Positions 34,801 through 41,764 of a DNA stretch of 43,126 nucleotides are shown here, in pieces. Origin of the DNA: Methanobacteriota archaeon (GTDB lineage: Archaea; Thermoplasmatota; Poseidoniia; Poseidoniales; Poseidoniaceae); contig PSPR01000012.1 in NCBI GenBank assembly GCA_004195515.1, forward strand, positions 49,087-92,212. Reading direction: 5' to 3'. The number at the start of each line of letters is the position of its first letter. Within the stretch, counting starts at the first letter, position 1. The notes beneath the pieces are model-generated. The model ran no database searches. It saw nothing but the letters and a program-made list of their open reading frames with translations, and was not told the origin of the DNA. The position numbers were made by a program, and so were the translations under genes.

Positions 34801-34956
34801 TAGGTCGGCTACAGCTAAATCCCACATGTACACAACATCGAATCTTTGGCCGATTGAGAATGTGTCTACAGAACAACCATCATTTTCAATTATTGTTACG
34901 TTACCTGGCGTATCGACAATCAAAACGCCGGAAGCATCTCGAGCGAATGGTCTATT
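28825..34956 (-). CDS. Giant FG-GAP-type surface protein, main part (downstream of an in-frame TGA)
   Basis: About 2040 residues in one frame, continuing in the same frame as the fragment at 34957-35294 but separated from it by a TGA. N-terminal region: FG-GAP/integrin-like Ca-binding repeats such as VADLDQDGNDDIVTLE, IGDMNGNGIVDVVAIND and ELNGDGEPDFIHA. Then CARDB-like segments (DVEVTVRNTGMDILNG), jelly-roll or MAM-like segments (FAIDNLKIW), a glutamine-amidotransferase-like region (NFMSSGGTLQVHLGG) and Ig-like stretches. A membrane helix lies about 60 residues before the end, followed by an acidic loop and a short helical tail containing QLIAQGYPEETARAYAAQY. The bulk is predicted outside the cell as an adhesin or polymer-binding protein. 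A TTG at 34923 is the first possible internal start. Confidence 0.8.
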   Translation of the reverse strand, partial: NRPFARDASGVLIVDTPGNVTIIENDGCSVDTFSIGQRFDVVYMWDLAVADLDQDGNDDIVTLELLADVKNQRVMTYMGPITSTTTGHQTLLGDSTQNAYRDLELGDWGETSETDITGGNCDDNDLWLVRAEGVDYLTGAATNPGKSDNVTVIEFSCMNPTQGFPTSFTWNANGGAGFHVHALGPEFGGFDIGDMNGNGIVDVVAINDGNTENVTYATITEASHTYALSKTVYFGPYIAWTVTIDELNGDGEPDFIHAAKFKQSNSTDSTGGTTSSYYLDELTSVQVTLSNGAGGHMNPLEYLGATRPTAVTVGQVIGGPNSAPDLIVGHGAYDSTTWDDNWGWDGQYDRIIVIEMDNKDLAVDSIKISPTDAYVGALGEGTRDVEVTVRNTGMDILNGQATLDVEIKEVDEAASTNQTVYEMDWDNAEDKSGCTSGCTWSYEAYHGVDHWHEETNHTTGQSSGLNSAQYSANANNPTDFMWSGTIETDSNGTDYSGYGSNWDEGMTLNDVDLTGSDRAWMSAELFRSMSYAFTWWEHSSGQPVLADVWDDLAIIEVFHEDTGWSTLNCPSTAYFAGQCPSTETIWGGMDNERLNHIAQTGYAEAIQYAGIGSQATHYGWTNFTEEGVGSFDLSRYAGEIVDIRFRFKSGWLGSNSYDDENRWTGLDGFAIDNLKIWKQNTVFVTANTQTKQSNINMNNLAPNDVYTSSISADFENGTTYRISAVLNYAADEQPANDDIIGYVTAFNIFDPAIRAIDSFEPGGLYAEGLFPIDVVVEHLGNTNVSFNVEAEVFSALPADVFCGASLTECEETFEGGATGFRYEDDNNPNGGIIDDSNCAEVLFGSNSYWYGHPCDNANSFGDVWENETMTIPNIDLTNMTGDFVALNFDYFAETWFEIDSDGNIFNNADNAALTADWNVGGTDYSGVIQGEWIDYNEDGFCIIDENGNGFIEDNETTIDNAEVVGIGDPTNVNGGGGRFTVFFDSDGLVKSRSLDLTHIYMLNTTDSSSWTRECMSLAGSTVDINFEFRSNDDGHNGQSDGVRGIAFDNISLDEFTFTSDQNYLLPINDLDAEENRTVTIDEHDFVSGVYKIEVRSVFDNTTQGTAWEGHQEVSTNNNLARVIFSVESVDIVMSSPNQLSCLDDVVLDCVLPIDSALTHDWEIAATNGVLQGEYTFHMSVVDLADGSQVHTTTSGPSQVIGPHERVLISFNPWNGWQDGQEYNISYYATLSDGSSSGNVRYFHAGFADSIDVAILSGDTTRTATIKEDLTILGMSYTQYDINDWDDYLDLGWLAHYDKVLMPLQEVNTAKPSDAGGKGYYEKIGLTSHQNALKNFMSSGGTLQVHLGGATDYYEYSSSTGESLLPFDMDIDPKTTSDGKEITYNNMDLADPYHPIMDGIDVNAFQGFDQFGVVTEAVINTKSASATSVPRACNGYSEEGGGFQRIIQTEADAQDTVIGVCSYVDGGMIVTTIDVSAVSERADSTTFPLLGNMLSYQVSPYPQGFGTLGNQLDLTINGEVPTFDPSTGGYAYHFMKSDSQITFGYTTATSETLSSDWVMSGPTDWAGNSMATGTDHVDEMNPTSTFCKVDFSSATGCLQGATWEVTLFLHDSAGHGRSISVTVMTDDVRADEYRPTADAVIDMRAEYEDQIEAQEPQSVSGVDWPKNRIQLGENGEVTIHFDASNSSDLDALEGNGINSYEWTVLFDKPYDDDEYKPDGHAFILPTSSEGEWAYNFRNITVDPSGQHESVIRIELQVVDKAGKISDKYKMYFSVVPEGFGDAAPEVQIDLSSNGSKVTGDTITISGNVLSGSEQGDVYIEVALSEDTFSQAAAIRYTLQLDGKWSRSEPLGNNDGFELTLKIDDLFNNVTNIQKIYVQIYEGDSDHRWTVTKWIEIRLAACQGLEAPSEVLAAEPDAYWIWENDECIWSGDYKIAFDSDGNPIVTAPESKTDGTDSGSGDLLLYAGGGFALVLIIILSLFFVMKGGSDDETDAYQQDFNATAADYGGVAQLDPMEQYVQQLIAQGYPEETARAYAAQYAGHFQQ

Positions 34957-35294
34957 TCAGTCGCCGGTAAATTCACCGACTTCTACCTGCTGAGTGTTGG
35001 AAAAATCGTCAGGACCTGCATTTTGGCTGGTATTGGCCGAAGTCCAAATATCAGATCTTCTTGAGAATTGGCCGTCCTCATTCCACAAAATTGAAATCTT
35101 TAGGCTGTTATCGTTTGCGGTGACTATATCCAAATCACCATCACAATCAAAATCGCCTAATGCGATGTCAACTGGGTCGGTATCAGTTGTATAGGAACGC
35201 GAAGTCGAGGCCGAAGCCATACTCGCTGCGGTCGTGGAAAGAAGCATCAAAGCGACCAGCAAGAAGGCTCTTACTCGGCCGTCGCCATTATCAT
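34957..35294 (-). pseudogene. 5' fragment of the giant surface protein gene: signal peptide and first FG-GAP repeat, ended by in-frame TGA
   Basis: The frame encodes RVRAFLLVALMLLSTTAASM with a signal-peptidase-like end, then DIALGDFDCDGDLDIVTAND (an FG-GAP repeat) and VGEFTGD, and stops at TGA (34957-34959). Beyond the stop the same frame carries on as NRPFARDASG and the main protein. No good start codon exists in this frame at the signal peptide: the place reads GTA. The ATGs at 35288 and 35294 are out of frame by one base; restoring one C in the GGCC near 35276 would give MATARVRAFLLVALML, a textbook signal peptide. So the gene carries two lesions, real or from sequencing. The fragment alone could make a 110-residue secreted piece. 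Confidence 0.6.
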
Positions 35295-35351
35295 TATTCC
35301 ACTTTGGGGAGTCGAGTCGCTTTAAACCAGTTAAATCGACTGCAGTCCGTT

Positions 35352-35359
35352 GTTTATAG
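35352..35359 (-). promoter_or_regulatory. Putative TATA box for the giant surface protein gene
   Basis: The minus strand reads CTATAAAC. Transcription would begin about 26 nt further on, near 35329, so the leader would reach the ATGs at 35294/35288. This placement argues against a start at the upstream TTG (35382) and supports the idea that the true start is one of those ATGs with a lost base after it. Confidence 0.5.
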
Positions 35360-35389
35360 AATAATGATACCCATGGAGTCAAATGATAC

Positions 35390-36034
35390 TCACAGCGATG
35401 ATGCGAGCCATGCTGGAGAGGGACCCCAACCGGTTGAATTCCCGCCATGGATTTTCACCAATAATCCTCTTCTGAACAAGGCTTCGAGAAATAATTCCAA
35501 TTCTAGATCTTCTCTATCACTGAGATAATCACTTGCTGCTAATGCTATGGTTTCGGTAGTTATTGCGGTTACACCGTAAGACCGAACCACAATTCTCATC
35601 AATTCACGCAACCAAGCCTCACCCATCGGATCTACCACCATCGGTCCTTGGGCCGGATGAGGCTCCTCGACCTCAGCTAACAAATCTCTCAAGTCGTCAG
35701 CTTCCGGCTTGATGGGTTGTTCCAAACCGATGTCGAGTAATTTCGCTGGAAGGTCCAACTCACCGATCGGGCGTCGAATGACTGGAATTCTCCCAGGGTC
35801 TGGAGTTGGACCCATGTCCTTGGGTTTGCGAGGCGAACGGGTGGCAGAAGAGCCGATTCCGGAGGAGTCCATCGAGACTGAATCGGACGTCATCGGCATC
35901 ATCCAGCCAACTTTTTGCAAGCCTAATTCTGCGACGAGGTCTTTGACCCATTCCGCTTCGCCTTCAAGCAAGACGTCGACATCGTCGTCATCGTGACGAA
36001 AGCGATATCTGACCATTCCGCTCAATTCTTGCAT
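35390..36034 (-). CDS. Conserved-looking protein of unknown function
   Basis: 214 residues from the ATG at 36034, chosen because GGAGG lies 8 nt upstream; the ATG at 36040 is only 2 nt from it. No family recognised. The N-terminus (MVRYRFRHDDDDVDVLLEGE, after a short leader) is a charged strand-turn-strand followed by a helix EWVKDLVAELGLQ. A Ser/Pro-rich linker covers roughly 50-85. The C-terminal 120 residues are helical and acidic, with WLRELMRIVVRSYGVTAITT and LELFLEALFRRGLLVKIHGG. No membrane segment or signal peptide, so cytoplasmic. It precedes the giant surface protein gene, which has its own TATA-like box, so a functional link is uncertain. Confidence 0.65.
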   Translation of the reverse strand: MQELSGMVRYRFRHDDDDVDVLLEGEAEWVKDLVAELGLQKVGWMMPMTSDSVSMDSSGIGSSATRSPRKPKDMGPTPDPGRIPVIRRPIGELDLPAKLLDIGLEQPIKPEADDLRDLLAEVEEPHPAQGPMVVDPMGEAWLRELMRIVVRSYGVTAITTETIALAASDYLSDREDLELELFLEALFRRGLLVKIHGGNSTGWGPSPAWLASSL

Positions 36035-36073
36035 CAACATGTCCTCCTAACCCGTGGCCCTTCAATCCATCGG

Positions 36074-38734
36074 TCAATTCGAGTTCGCAAGTTTGCGTAA
36101 AACAGTTTGTAAGATTCCACCATTCCGGTAATAATCTACCTCGACAGGAGTATCTAAACGGACATCTGCGAGGAAGGTTGATCTTGTGCCATCCGACTTG
36201 GTTGCGGTGATGGTTAGCTCTTGGAGTGCTCGAACATCATCGCCGATTGGGATATCGAACGATTCGGAGCCATCGAGTCCTAAACTCGATGCATCTTGAC
36301 CTGGTTTGAATGTCATAGGTAGTACACCCATGCCTACTAAATTCGAGCGGTGTATCCGCTCGAAAGATGTTGCGATAACCGCCTTTACACCAAGAAGATA
36401 GGTCCCTTTTGCCGCCCAATCACGGCTGCTACCAGTGCCGTATTGTGCGCCGGCTAGAACTACCATCGGACCATCGTAAGCCATTGCAGCAGCGTAAACA
36501 GAATCTATCTCTCCGGTCGAATGGTTTAGGGCAAAGCCACCCTCGGTACCCGGTGCCATCTGGTTTCTAATTCGAACATTAGCAAAAGTCCCTCGCATCA
36601 TGACTTCATGGTTGCCTCGACGGCTTCCAAAGGAGTTGAAATCACCTTGTCCAACCCCATTTTCAACCAGCCAGCGTCCAGCTGGCCCGTCGGCAGGGAA
36701 AGCTCCAGCCGGTGAGATGTGATCGGTGGTAACCGAGTCCGCCAATTTAAGCAAAACCCTTGCTTGAATGATTGGTGAAATCGGTTCGGGGTGGGCCGAT
36801 AATCCTTGGAAAAAGGTCGGTAATCGGATATAGGTAGAATCCGCTTGCCACGGGTATAGAGGAGAGGGTTCACTTGGAATCGAATCCCAGCGTTCTTCTT
36901 GCATTACGGTAGAATATCTCTCTCGGAACATTTCTGGAGTAATGAGGGATAACGCTTGTGCTATTTGTTCATCACTCGGCCAAACCTCGCTCAACATCAC
37001 CGGCTTTCCATCGTGGCCATATCCTAATGGCTCGGTGGTCAAGTCGACGTGTAAACTTCCTGCGATAGCATAAGCGACTACTAAAGGAGGGCTTGCTAAA
37101 TAACTCGCCTTGACCTTTTGATGGACTCGGCCTTCGAAATTTCGATTGCCGGAAATCACAGATCCTACTACCAAGCCGGCCTCATCGATTGCAGTTTCGA
37201 TCGCTTCTGGGAGCGGGCCGGAATTTCCGATGCAAGTTGTGCAGCCATATCCTACATTATTGAATCCAAGCGCGTTGAGGTCCTCATCCAATCCATTGGC
37301 CTCATAATATTCGGTTACCACTCTCGAACCTGGGGCTAAAGAGGTTTTTACCCAAGGTTTTACCGTCAGTCCAAGCGCTCTTGCATTTCGAGCCAATAGG
37401 CCTGGTGCGAGCATAACTCCAGGGTTTGAAGTATTGGTACAAGAGGTGATTGCGGCGATGACGATATCGCCGTGATTGAGGTCGTATTCTCCATCGATAA
37501 TTTCTGAATTCGCCAAATCTTCTTGGCTTAATCCATGGCCGTGATGACCGACTTCATGGGTTAGAGATTCGGAGAAATGGCTTGCCATCTGTGAAAGGTC
37601 GACCCGATCTTGCGGACGTTTTGGGCCAGCTAAAGCCGGCTCTATCGTAGTGAGATCCAACTCCAAAGTGGAGGTATAAGATTTCTCAGAGTTGCTGATG
37701 TCATACCATAAGCCTTGAGCCTTGCAATAGGTTTCAACCGCGGCAATATCCGTCTCTTCTCGACCGGTCAATCGCATATAATCGAGGGTTTTCCCGTCGA
37801 CGGGGAAAAATCCACATGTCGCTCCATATTCTGGTGCCATATTTGCGATGGTTGCTCGGTCGGGCAAGGATAATTCAGCCATCCCAGCACCAAAAAATTC
37901 TACGAATTTTCCAACCACTCCTTGAGCACGCAATAATTCAACGATTCTAAGAGTCATATCGGTAGCGGTAACACCAGGTTTTAGAGAGCCTGTTAACCTG
38001 AAACCAACCACGTCGGGCGCAAGCATGTAGATCGGCTGGCCAAGCATCACCGCTTCAGCCTCGATTCCACCAACACCCCATCCAAGTACTCCAAGGCCGT
38101 TGATCATGGTGGTATGAGAATCTGTTCCGACCAAGGTATCGGGTAACCAGATGCCATTTTCCATTCGAACTACGCTAGCGATCCACTCTAGGTTCACCTG
38201 ATGGACAATTCCTCTTGAGGGCGGGATTACACGGAAGTTTTCCAAAGATTGTTGACCCCATTTTAAGAAGGTATAACGTTCCATGTTTCGGTGATATTCA
38301 ATGTCTAGATTTAGTGCTAAAGCATTGGTATTTGAGCCAGAATGATCAACTTGAACAGAATGGTCGATCACGAGATCGACCGGGACTTGTGGATTGACTT
38401 TTTCTGGGTCTCCACCCATCTCGACCATAGCATCACGGAGTGCTGCTAAGTCGACGACCGCAGGCACGCCGGTGAAGTCTTGAAGGATAACCCTCGATGG
38501 TCTGAATGGGATTTCTCCTCGCTCGTCTTCAGCCTTCCAACCAGCGATATTACGAACATCTTGTTCGCTAATCAAGAAGCCATCGCAATTTCGCAAAGCA
38601 CCTTCGAGAAGAACTCGAATCGAATACGGTAGATCCGAAGTGTCGAGGCCTGCTAAATCCAATGAATCCAGAGCGAAATAATGGCCACCGAGAGCGAATT
38701 CACGTTTTGCGTCAAAGGGGTTCGAGTCGCTCAT
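36074..38734 (-). CDS. acnA: Aconitate hydratase (AcnA/IRP1-type)
   Basis: 886 residues from the ATG at 38734 (MSDSNPFDAKREFALGGHYF). The three Fe-S cluster cysteines are in ITSCTNTSNP and GCTTCIGNSGPL. Substrate-site motifs include VGTDSHTTMINGLGVLGWGV, VISGNRNFEGRVHQ and QYGTGSSRDWAAKGT. The N-terminal QDFTGVPAVVDLAALRDAM and total length match the cytosolic AcnA class rather than AcnB or mitochondrial type. It isomerises citrate to isocitrate via cis-aconitate in the TCA cycle using a [4Fe-4S] cluster. No clear Shine-Dalgarno precedes the ATG. Confidence 0.97.
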   Translation of the reverse strand: MSDSNPFDAKREFALGGHYFALDSLDLAGLDTSDLPYSIRVLLEGALRNCDGFLISEQDVRNIAGWKAEDERGEIPFRPSRVILQDFTGVPAVVDLAALRDAMVEMGGDPEKVNPQVPVDLVIDHSVQVDHSGSNTNALALNLDIEYHRNMERYTFLKWGQQSLENFRVIPPSRGIVHQVNLEWIASVVRMENGIWLPDTLVGTDSHTTMINGLGVLGWGVGGIEAEAVMLGQPIYMLAPDVVGFRLTGSLKPGVTATDMTLRIVELLRAQGVVGKFVEFFGAGMAELSLPDRATIANMAPEYGATCGFFPVDGKTLDYMRLTGREETDIAAVETYCKAQGLWYDISNSEKSYTSTLELDLTTIEPALAGPKRPQDRVDLSQMASHFSESLTHEVGHHGHGLSQEDLANSEIIDGEYDLNHGDIVIAAITSCTNTSNPGVMLAPGLLARNARALGLTVKPWVKTSLAPGSRVVTEYYEANGLDEDLNALGFNNVGYGCTTCIGNSGPLPEAIETAIDEAGLVVGSVISGNRNFEGRVHQKVKASYLASPPLVVAYAIAGSLHVDLTTEPLGYGHDGKPVMLSEVWPSDEQIAQALSLITPEMFRERYSTVMQEERWDSIPSEPSPLYPWQADSTYIRLPTFFQGLSAHPEPISPIIQARVLLKLADSVTTDHISPAGAFPADGPAGRWLVENGVGQGDFNSFGSRRGNHEVMMRGTFANVRIRNQMAPGTEGGFALNHSTGEIDSVYAAAMAYDGPMVVLAGAQYGTGSSRDWAAKGTYLLGVKAVIATSFERIHRSNLVGMGVLPMTFKPGQDASSLGLDGSESFDIPIGDDVRALQELTITATKSDGTRSTFLADVRLDTPVEVDYYRNGGILQTVLRKLANSN

Positions 38735-38782
38735 AGAGCGACTGGACAAGCGCTATCCTATCAATTTAGGGTATTGGAAATT

Positions 38783-39828
38783 TCACCAAAATTGCCACCA
38801 TGGGTCGGCTTGACCCATTAAGTAGGCTTTATCGACGGTCACCGGATGAACCGATTTCGCACCGTCATCATCGCTACACGCACCACTATTATCGATACAC
38901 TCAACTTGGGAAATCGCATCGATAACCGCGACACCTGTAGTTGATTCGCCGTCTATTTCTCCATCGTACGCTCCAAGGTATATGCTCCCGTCGAGTCGAC
39001 CAAATAGAATTGAGAGCCGTGTGAATTTTCACTTGATGAACGAGCTGCCGCAAGTACGCCCGGTTTGTGAGTTTGACCAAATTCGGCTGGTACTACCCAT
39101 TGGGTTTGGTCATCTTCACAATCGTTGGTTTGCTCGAAGTTGCCTGATTTACAATAGCCGAAATAAGCGCCAGCATAACCACCGGTTCCTGCTTTGTTGA
39201 CAAAGTCTCCACCTTGAATCATGAATCCGTCGACGATACGATGGAACGGAATGCCATCATACCGGCCAGAATCTACATTGGCACGGAATGATTCTGCATG
39301 CATTGGGGTATCCGCATCATACAATTCTAGCCAAATTTTGCCTGTGTGTGCCACGCCATCTCTATCGGTCCAAGAAACCTCAAGGATTACATCACCATCT
39401 AAACCGCCGGTACCCTTGGCATTTTGAATCGAATTCAAGCCAGCAATGACGATTAGAATGGATGCTACAAGCGCGAATAGGCCGGCAGGGGTCGGGGTGC
39501 CATTATTGGTCAGTCGAGGAATTATTCGCTCGGAAATCCCTCTTTCTTGCATCTCGTTTCGCACTTGGTTATATGAAGAATTTGCGGCTTTATCCCTAGG
39601 GTTCTTTTGAACTGAATCGAAGAGTAATTTTGCAGCTTTTCTAAAATCCTTTTTTGAGCCGGACTTCGATGCTTGCATATGGGTTGCTTGCCCAGCTAAT
39701 CTTAGAGTAGTACCATGTTCACCATTCGGATCTACATCACGCAAAACCTCGAGAACACCTGCACTTTTTCCTTTGGACAATAATGCCTCTGCTTCTTTCC
39801 AAGCTGCTGATGGAGTATCCTCGGCCAT
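38783..39828 (-). CDS. Membrane-anchored cyclophilin-type peptidyl-prolyl isomerase, frameshifted near its C-terminus
   Basis: From the ATG at 39828 (MAEDTPSAAWKEAEALL). Residues 1-105 are helical and TPR-like; a membrane helix follows (GLFALVASILIVIAGL), and the rest is a cyclophilin domain, probably outside, with IPFHRIVDGFMIQGGDF and SSSENSHGSQFYLV. The frame breaks at about 38979: as written it reads AYTLERTMEK and stops at 38953. The frame one base over continues as GAYDGEIDG, then VAVIDAISQVECID (the normal cyclophilin end) and stops at 38783. One extra C (ACC to ACCC) would join them as AYTLGAYDGEIDG. The enzyme speeds proline isomerisation in folding of exported proteins. Whether the shift is real or a sequencing error is open. 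Confidence 0.82.
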
Positions 39829-39926
39829 GACCTTGCCACACACCTCCCTTTTTTGAGACCTACCCCCATGCACCCTCAAACCTGATGTTCTCATCAACAC
39901 ATTCAAAGAGCGTGGGCCATCGCACA

Positions 39927-39970
39927 TGGGCAATAGCCCAGCCCCCTACGGGGGCAGGGATTGATTGGAG
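39927..39970 (+). promoter_or_regulatory. Two perfect hairpins and Shine-Dalgarno in the korA leader
   Basis: TGGGC-AATA-GCCCA (39927-39940) is followed directly by GCCCCC-TAC-GGGGGC (39941-39955). A GGAG at 39967-39970 lies 9 nt before the korA ATG at 39980. If transcribed, the second hairpin would end 11 nt before the ribosome site and could affect its access. No clear TATA box was found within the expected distance of the ATG, consistent with a longer leader. Confidence 0.5.
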
Positions 39971-39979
39971 ACAACCCCA

Positions 39980-41764
39980 ATGGACCAAATCGTCAACGAT
40001 TTCACCATCAATATCGCAACAGCAAATGGAACCGGTTCGCAGTCTGCGAACCTAATTTTACTTCAAACTTTATTCGACATGGGCATTCCAGTGAGCGGAA
40101 AAAATCTATTTCCATCAAATATTTCTGGGCTTCCAACTTGGTATATCGTTCGATTATCCGATGCGGGTTACCAAGCACCTGGAGAGAGAACCCATATCCA
40201 AGTATTGGTAAACCCAGCTACTTGGGACGATGACCTCGCTAGCCTTGAACCGGGATCAACTGTTATCTGGAATACCGATTCAAAAATGGAAATGACCCGA
40301 GAAGATGTAATTTCTTACCCGGTACCTATGACTAAAATCGCTCGAACCCTCAACCCAAAGTTGGCACGTATGATTGCTAATGTAGTCTATGTCGGCGTCA
40401 TAGCCGAATTGATTGGAATGGACCATGTAGTACTTGAAAATGCGATTTCTGGCCAATTTAGTGGCAAACAAAAGGCGATTGAACTAAATTCACAAGCAGC
40501 GATCCTCGGTCGAGAATATGCAGCAGAAAATTTCGATTCCTGCCAATACCAATCTGTTGCTCGTGAAAAGGTCGAAGGAGGATTCTTCATCGAAGGCAAC
40601 GAAGCTGTAGCACTCGGGTCGATTTTCGGTGGAGTCCAAATGCTGGCTTGGTACCCAATCACCCCCTCTTCTGGCATCCCGGAAGCAATCATTGACTGGA
40701 TTCCAAAACTTCGTCAAAAAGAGGGTAAGGCAACCTATGCAATCATTCAGGCAGAAGATGAATTGGCTGCAGCAGGCATGGTTCTTGGAGCCGGCTGGGC
40801 TGGTGCAAGAGGCATGACTGCAACCTCGGGACCGGGAATTTCATTGATGCAAGAATTCATTGGCCTTGCTTACTTTGCTGAAATCCCAACAGTATTTTGG
40901 GATGTAAATCGAGTCGGTCCTTCTACTGGGCTACCGACAAGAACCCAACAAAGCGATCTCGCAATGCTCTATGAAGGCAGCCATGGCGATACTCAACATA
41001 TCGTATTCATCCCTGGAACAGTCGAGGAATGTTTTGAATATGGCTGGAAAATTTTTGATGCTGCCGAGCGATTCCAAAGCCCGGTATTCGGTTTCTCAGA
41101 CCTCGACTTAGGTATGAATCGCTGGCCTTGTCAAGGATTCGAATACCCAGACCAAGATATGGACCGAGGCAAAGTATTACTCACCAAAGAACAGATGGAT
41201 GCCATCGATAATTATGGACGTTATCGCGATGTCGATGGCGATGGTATCCCTTACCGGACCCTCCCGGGGTCGGGCCTAGACCCAATCCTCTATCGCGGGA
41301 CCGGACATGACGAAGATGGAACATATTCGGAAAATCCGGACGTATATCACAAGTTGATGGGACGACTAAAGCGTAAGATCGAAGGTGCGAGAACATATTT
41401 ACCAGCGCCGGTTATCCGTCAAGAAGAGGATTGCGATATCGGAATAGTATTCTATGGTTCGATCGAAAACACAATTGCCGAAATCGACGATATGCTTGAA
41501 TTAGCGACTGGCCAAATGGTCAGCACTTGTCGAGTCAGAGCATTACCATTGCACTCCGATGTCATGGATTTCGTCGCACGCCACAAGACAGTTATCGTGT
41601 TAGAAGCTAACCGCGATGGCCAATTATTCGGAATTATGCGTAAAGAATACCCATACAAATTGATTGGGCACATGCATAGTGCAGCATTCAGTGATGGTAT
41701 GCCACCTAGAGCAAAATCATTCGTCGATAAAATTCTCGAAGTTTTTGAGGAGGTGGGTCTATGA
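39980..41764 (+). CDS. korA: 2-oxoacid:acceptor oxidoreductase, fused gamma-alpha subunit
   Basis: 594 residues from the ATG at 39980. Residues about 1-185 are the gamma domain (TANGTGSQSANLILLQTLFD, GIPVSGKNLFP, GYQAPGER), and about 200-594 the alpha subunit with YPITPSSGIPEAIIDW and AAAGMVLGAGWAGARGMTAT. This gamma-alpha fusion is normal for the two-subunit archaeal/bacterial KorAB or OforAB. The enzyme oxidises 2-oxoglutarate or other 2-oxo acids with CoA to acyl-CoA, CO2 and reduced ferredoxin. Preference among 2-oxoglutarate, pyruvate and branched-chain substrates cannot be read with confidence. Start context: GGAG 9 nt upstream and two leader hairpins. Overlaps korB by ATGA. Confidence 0.93.
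   Translation: MDQIVNDFTINIATANGTGSQSANLILLQTLFDMGIPVSGKNLFPSNISGLPTWYIVRLSDAGYQAPGERTHIQVLVNPATWDDDLASLEPGSTVIWNTDSKMEMTREDVISYPVPMTKIARTLNPKLARMIANVVYVGVIAELIGMDHVVLENAISGQFSGKQKAIELNSQAAILGREYAAENFDSCQYQSVAREKVEGGFFIEGNEAVALGSIFGGVQMLAWYPITPSSGIPEAIIDWIPKLRQKEGKATYAIIQAEDELAAAGMVLGAGWAGARGMTATSGPGISLMQEFIGLAYFAEIPTVFWDVNRVGPSTGLPTRTQQSDLAMLYEGSHGDTQHIVFIPGTVEECFEYGWKIFDAAERFQSPVFGFSDLDLGMNRWPCQGFEYPDQDMDRGKVLLTKEQMDAIDNYGRYRDVDGDGIPYRTLPGSGLDPILYRGTGHDEDGTYSENPDVYHKLMGRLKRKIEGARTYLPAPVIRQEEDCDIGIVFYGSIENTIAEIDDMLELATGQMVSTCRVRALPLHSDVMDFVARHKTVIVLEANRDGQLFGIMRKEYPYKLIGHMHSAAFSDGMPPRAKSFVDKILEVFEEVGL

Noticed and set aside
34957-34959. TGA read as tryptophan genome-wide
   Set aside because: TGA ends many genes here in ATGA/GTGA overlaps (for example XdhC-like, permease, korA), so the code is standard.
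35383-35448. Upstream in-frame start for the giant protein fragment at 35448
   Set aside because: It would overlap the preceding gene by about 59 bases and put 60 polar residues before the signal peptide; the TATA-like box at 35352-35359 also lies inside it.
35390-36034. ScpA-like segregation protein
   Set aside because: The acidic helical C-terminus suggested it, but the characteristic ScpA N-terminal segment is missing, so no function was assigned.
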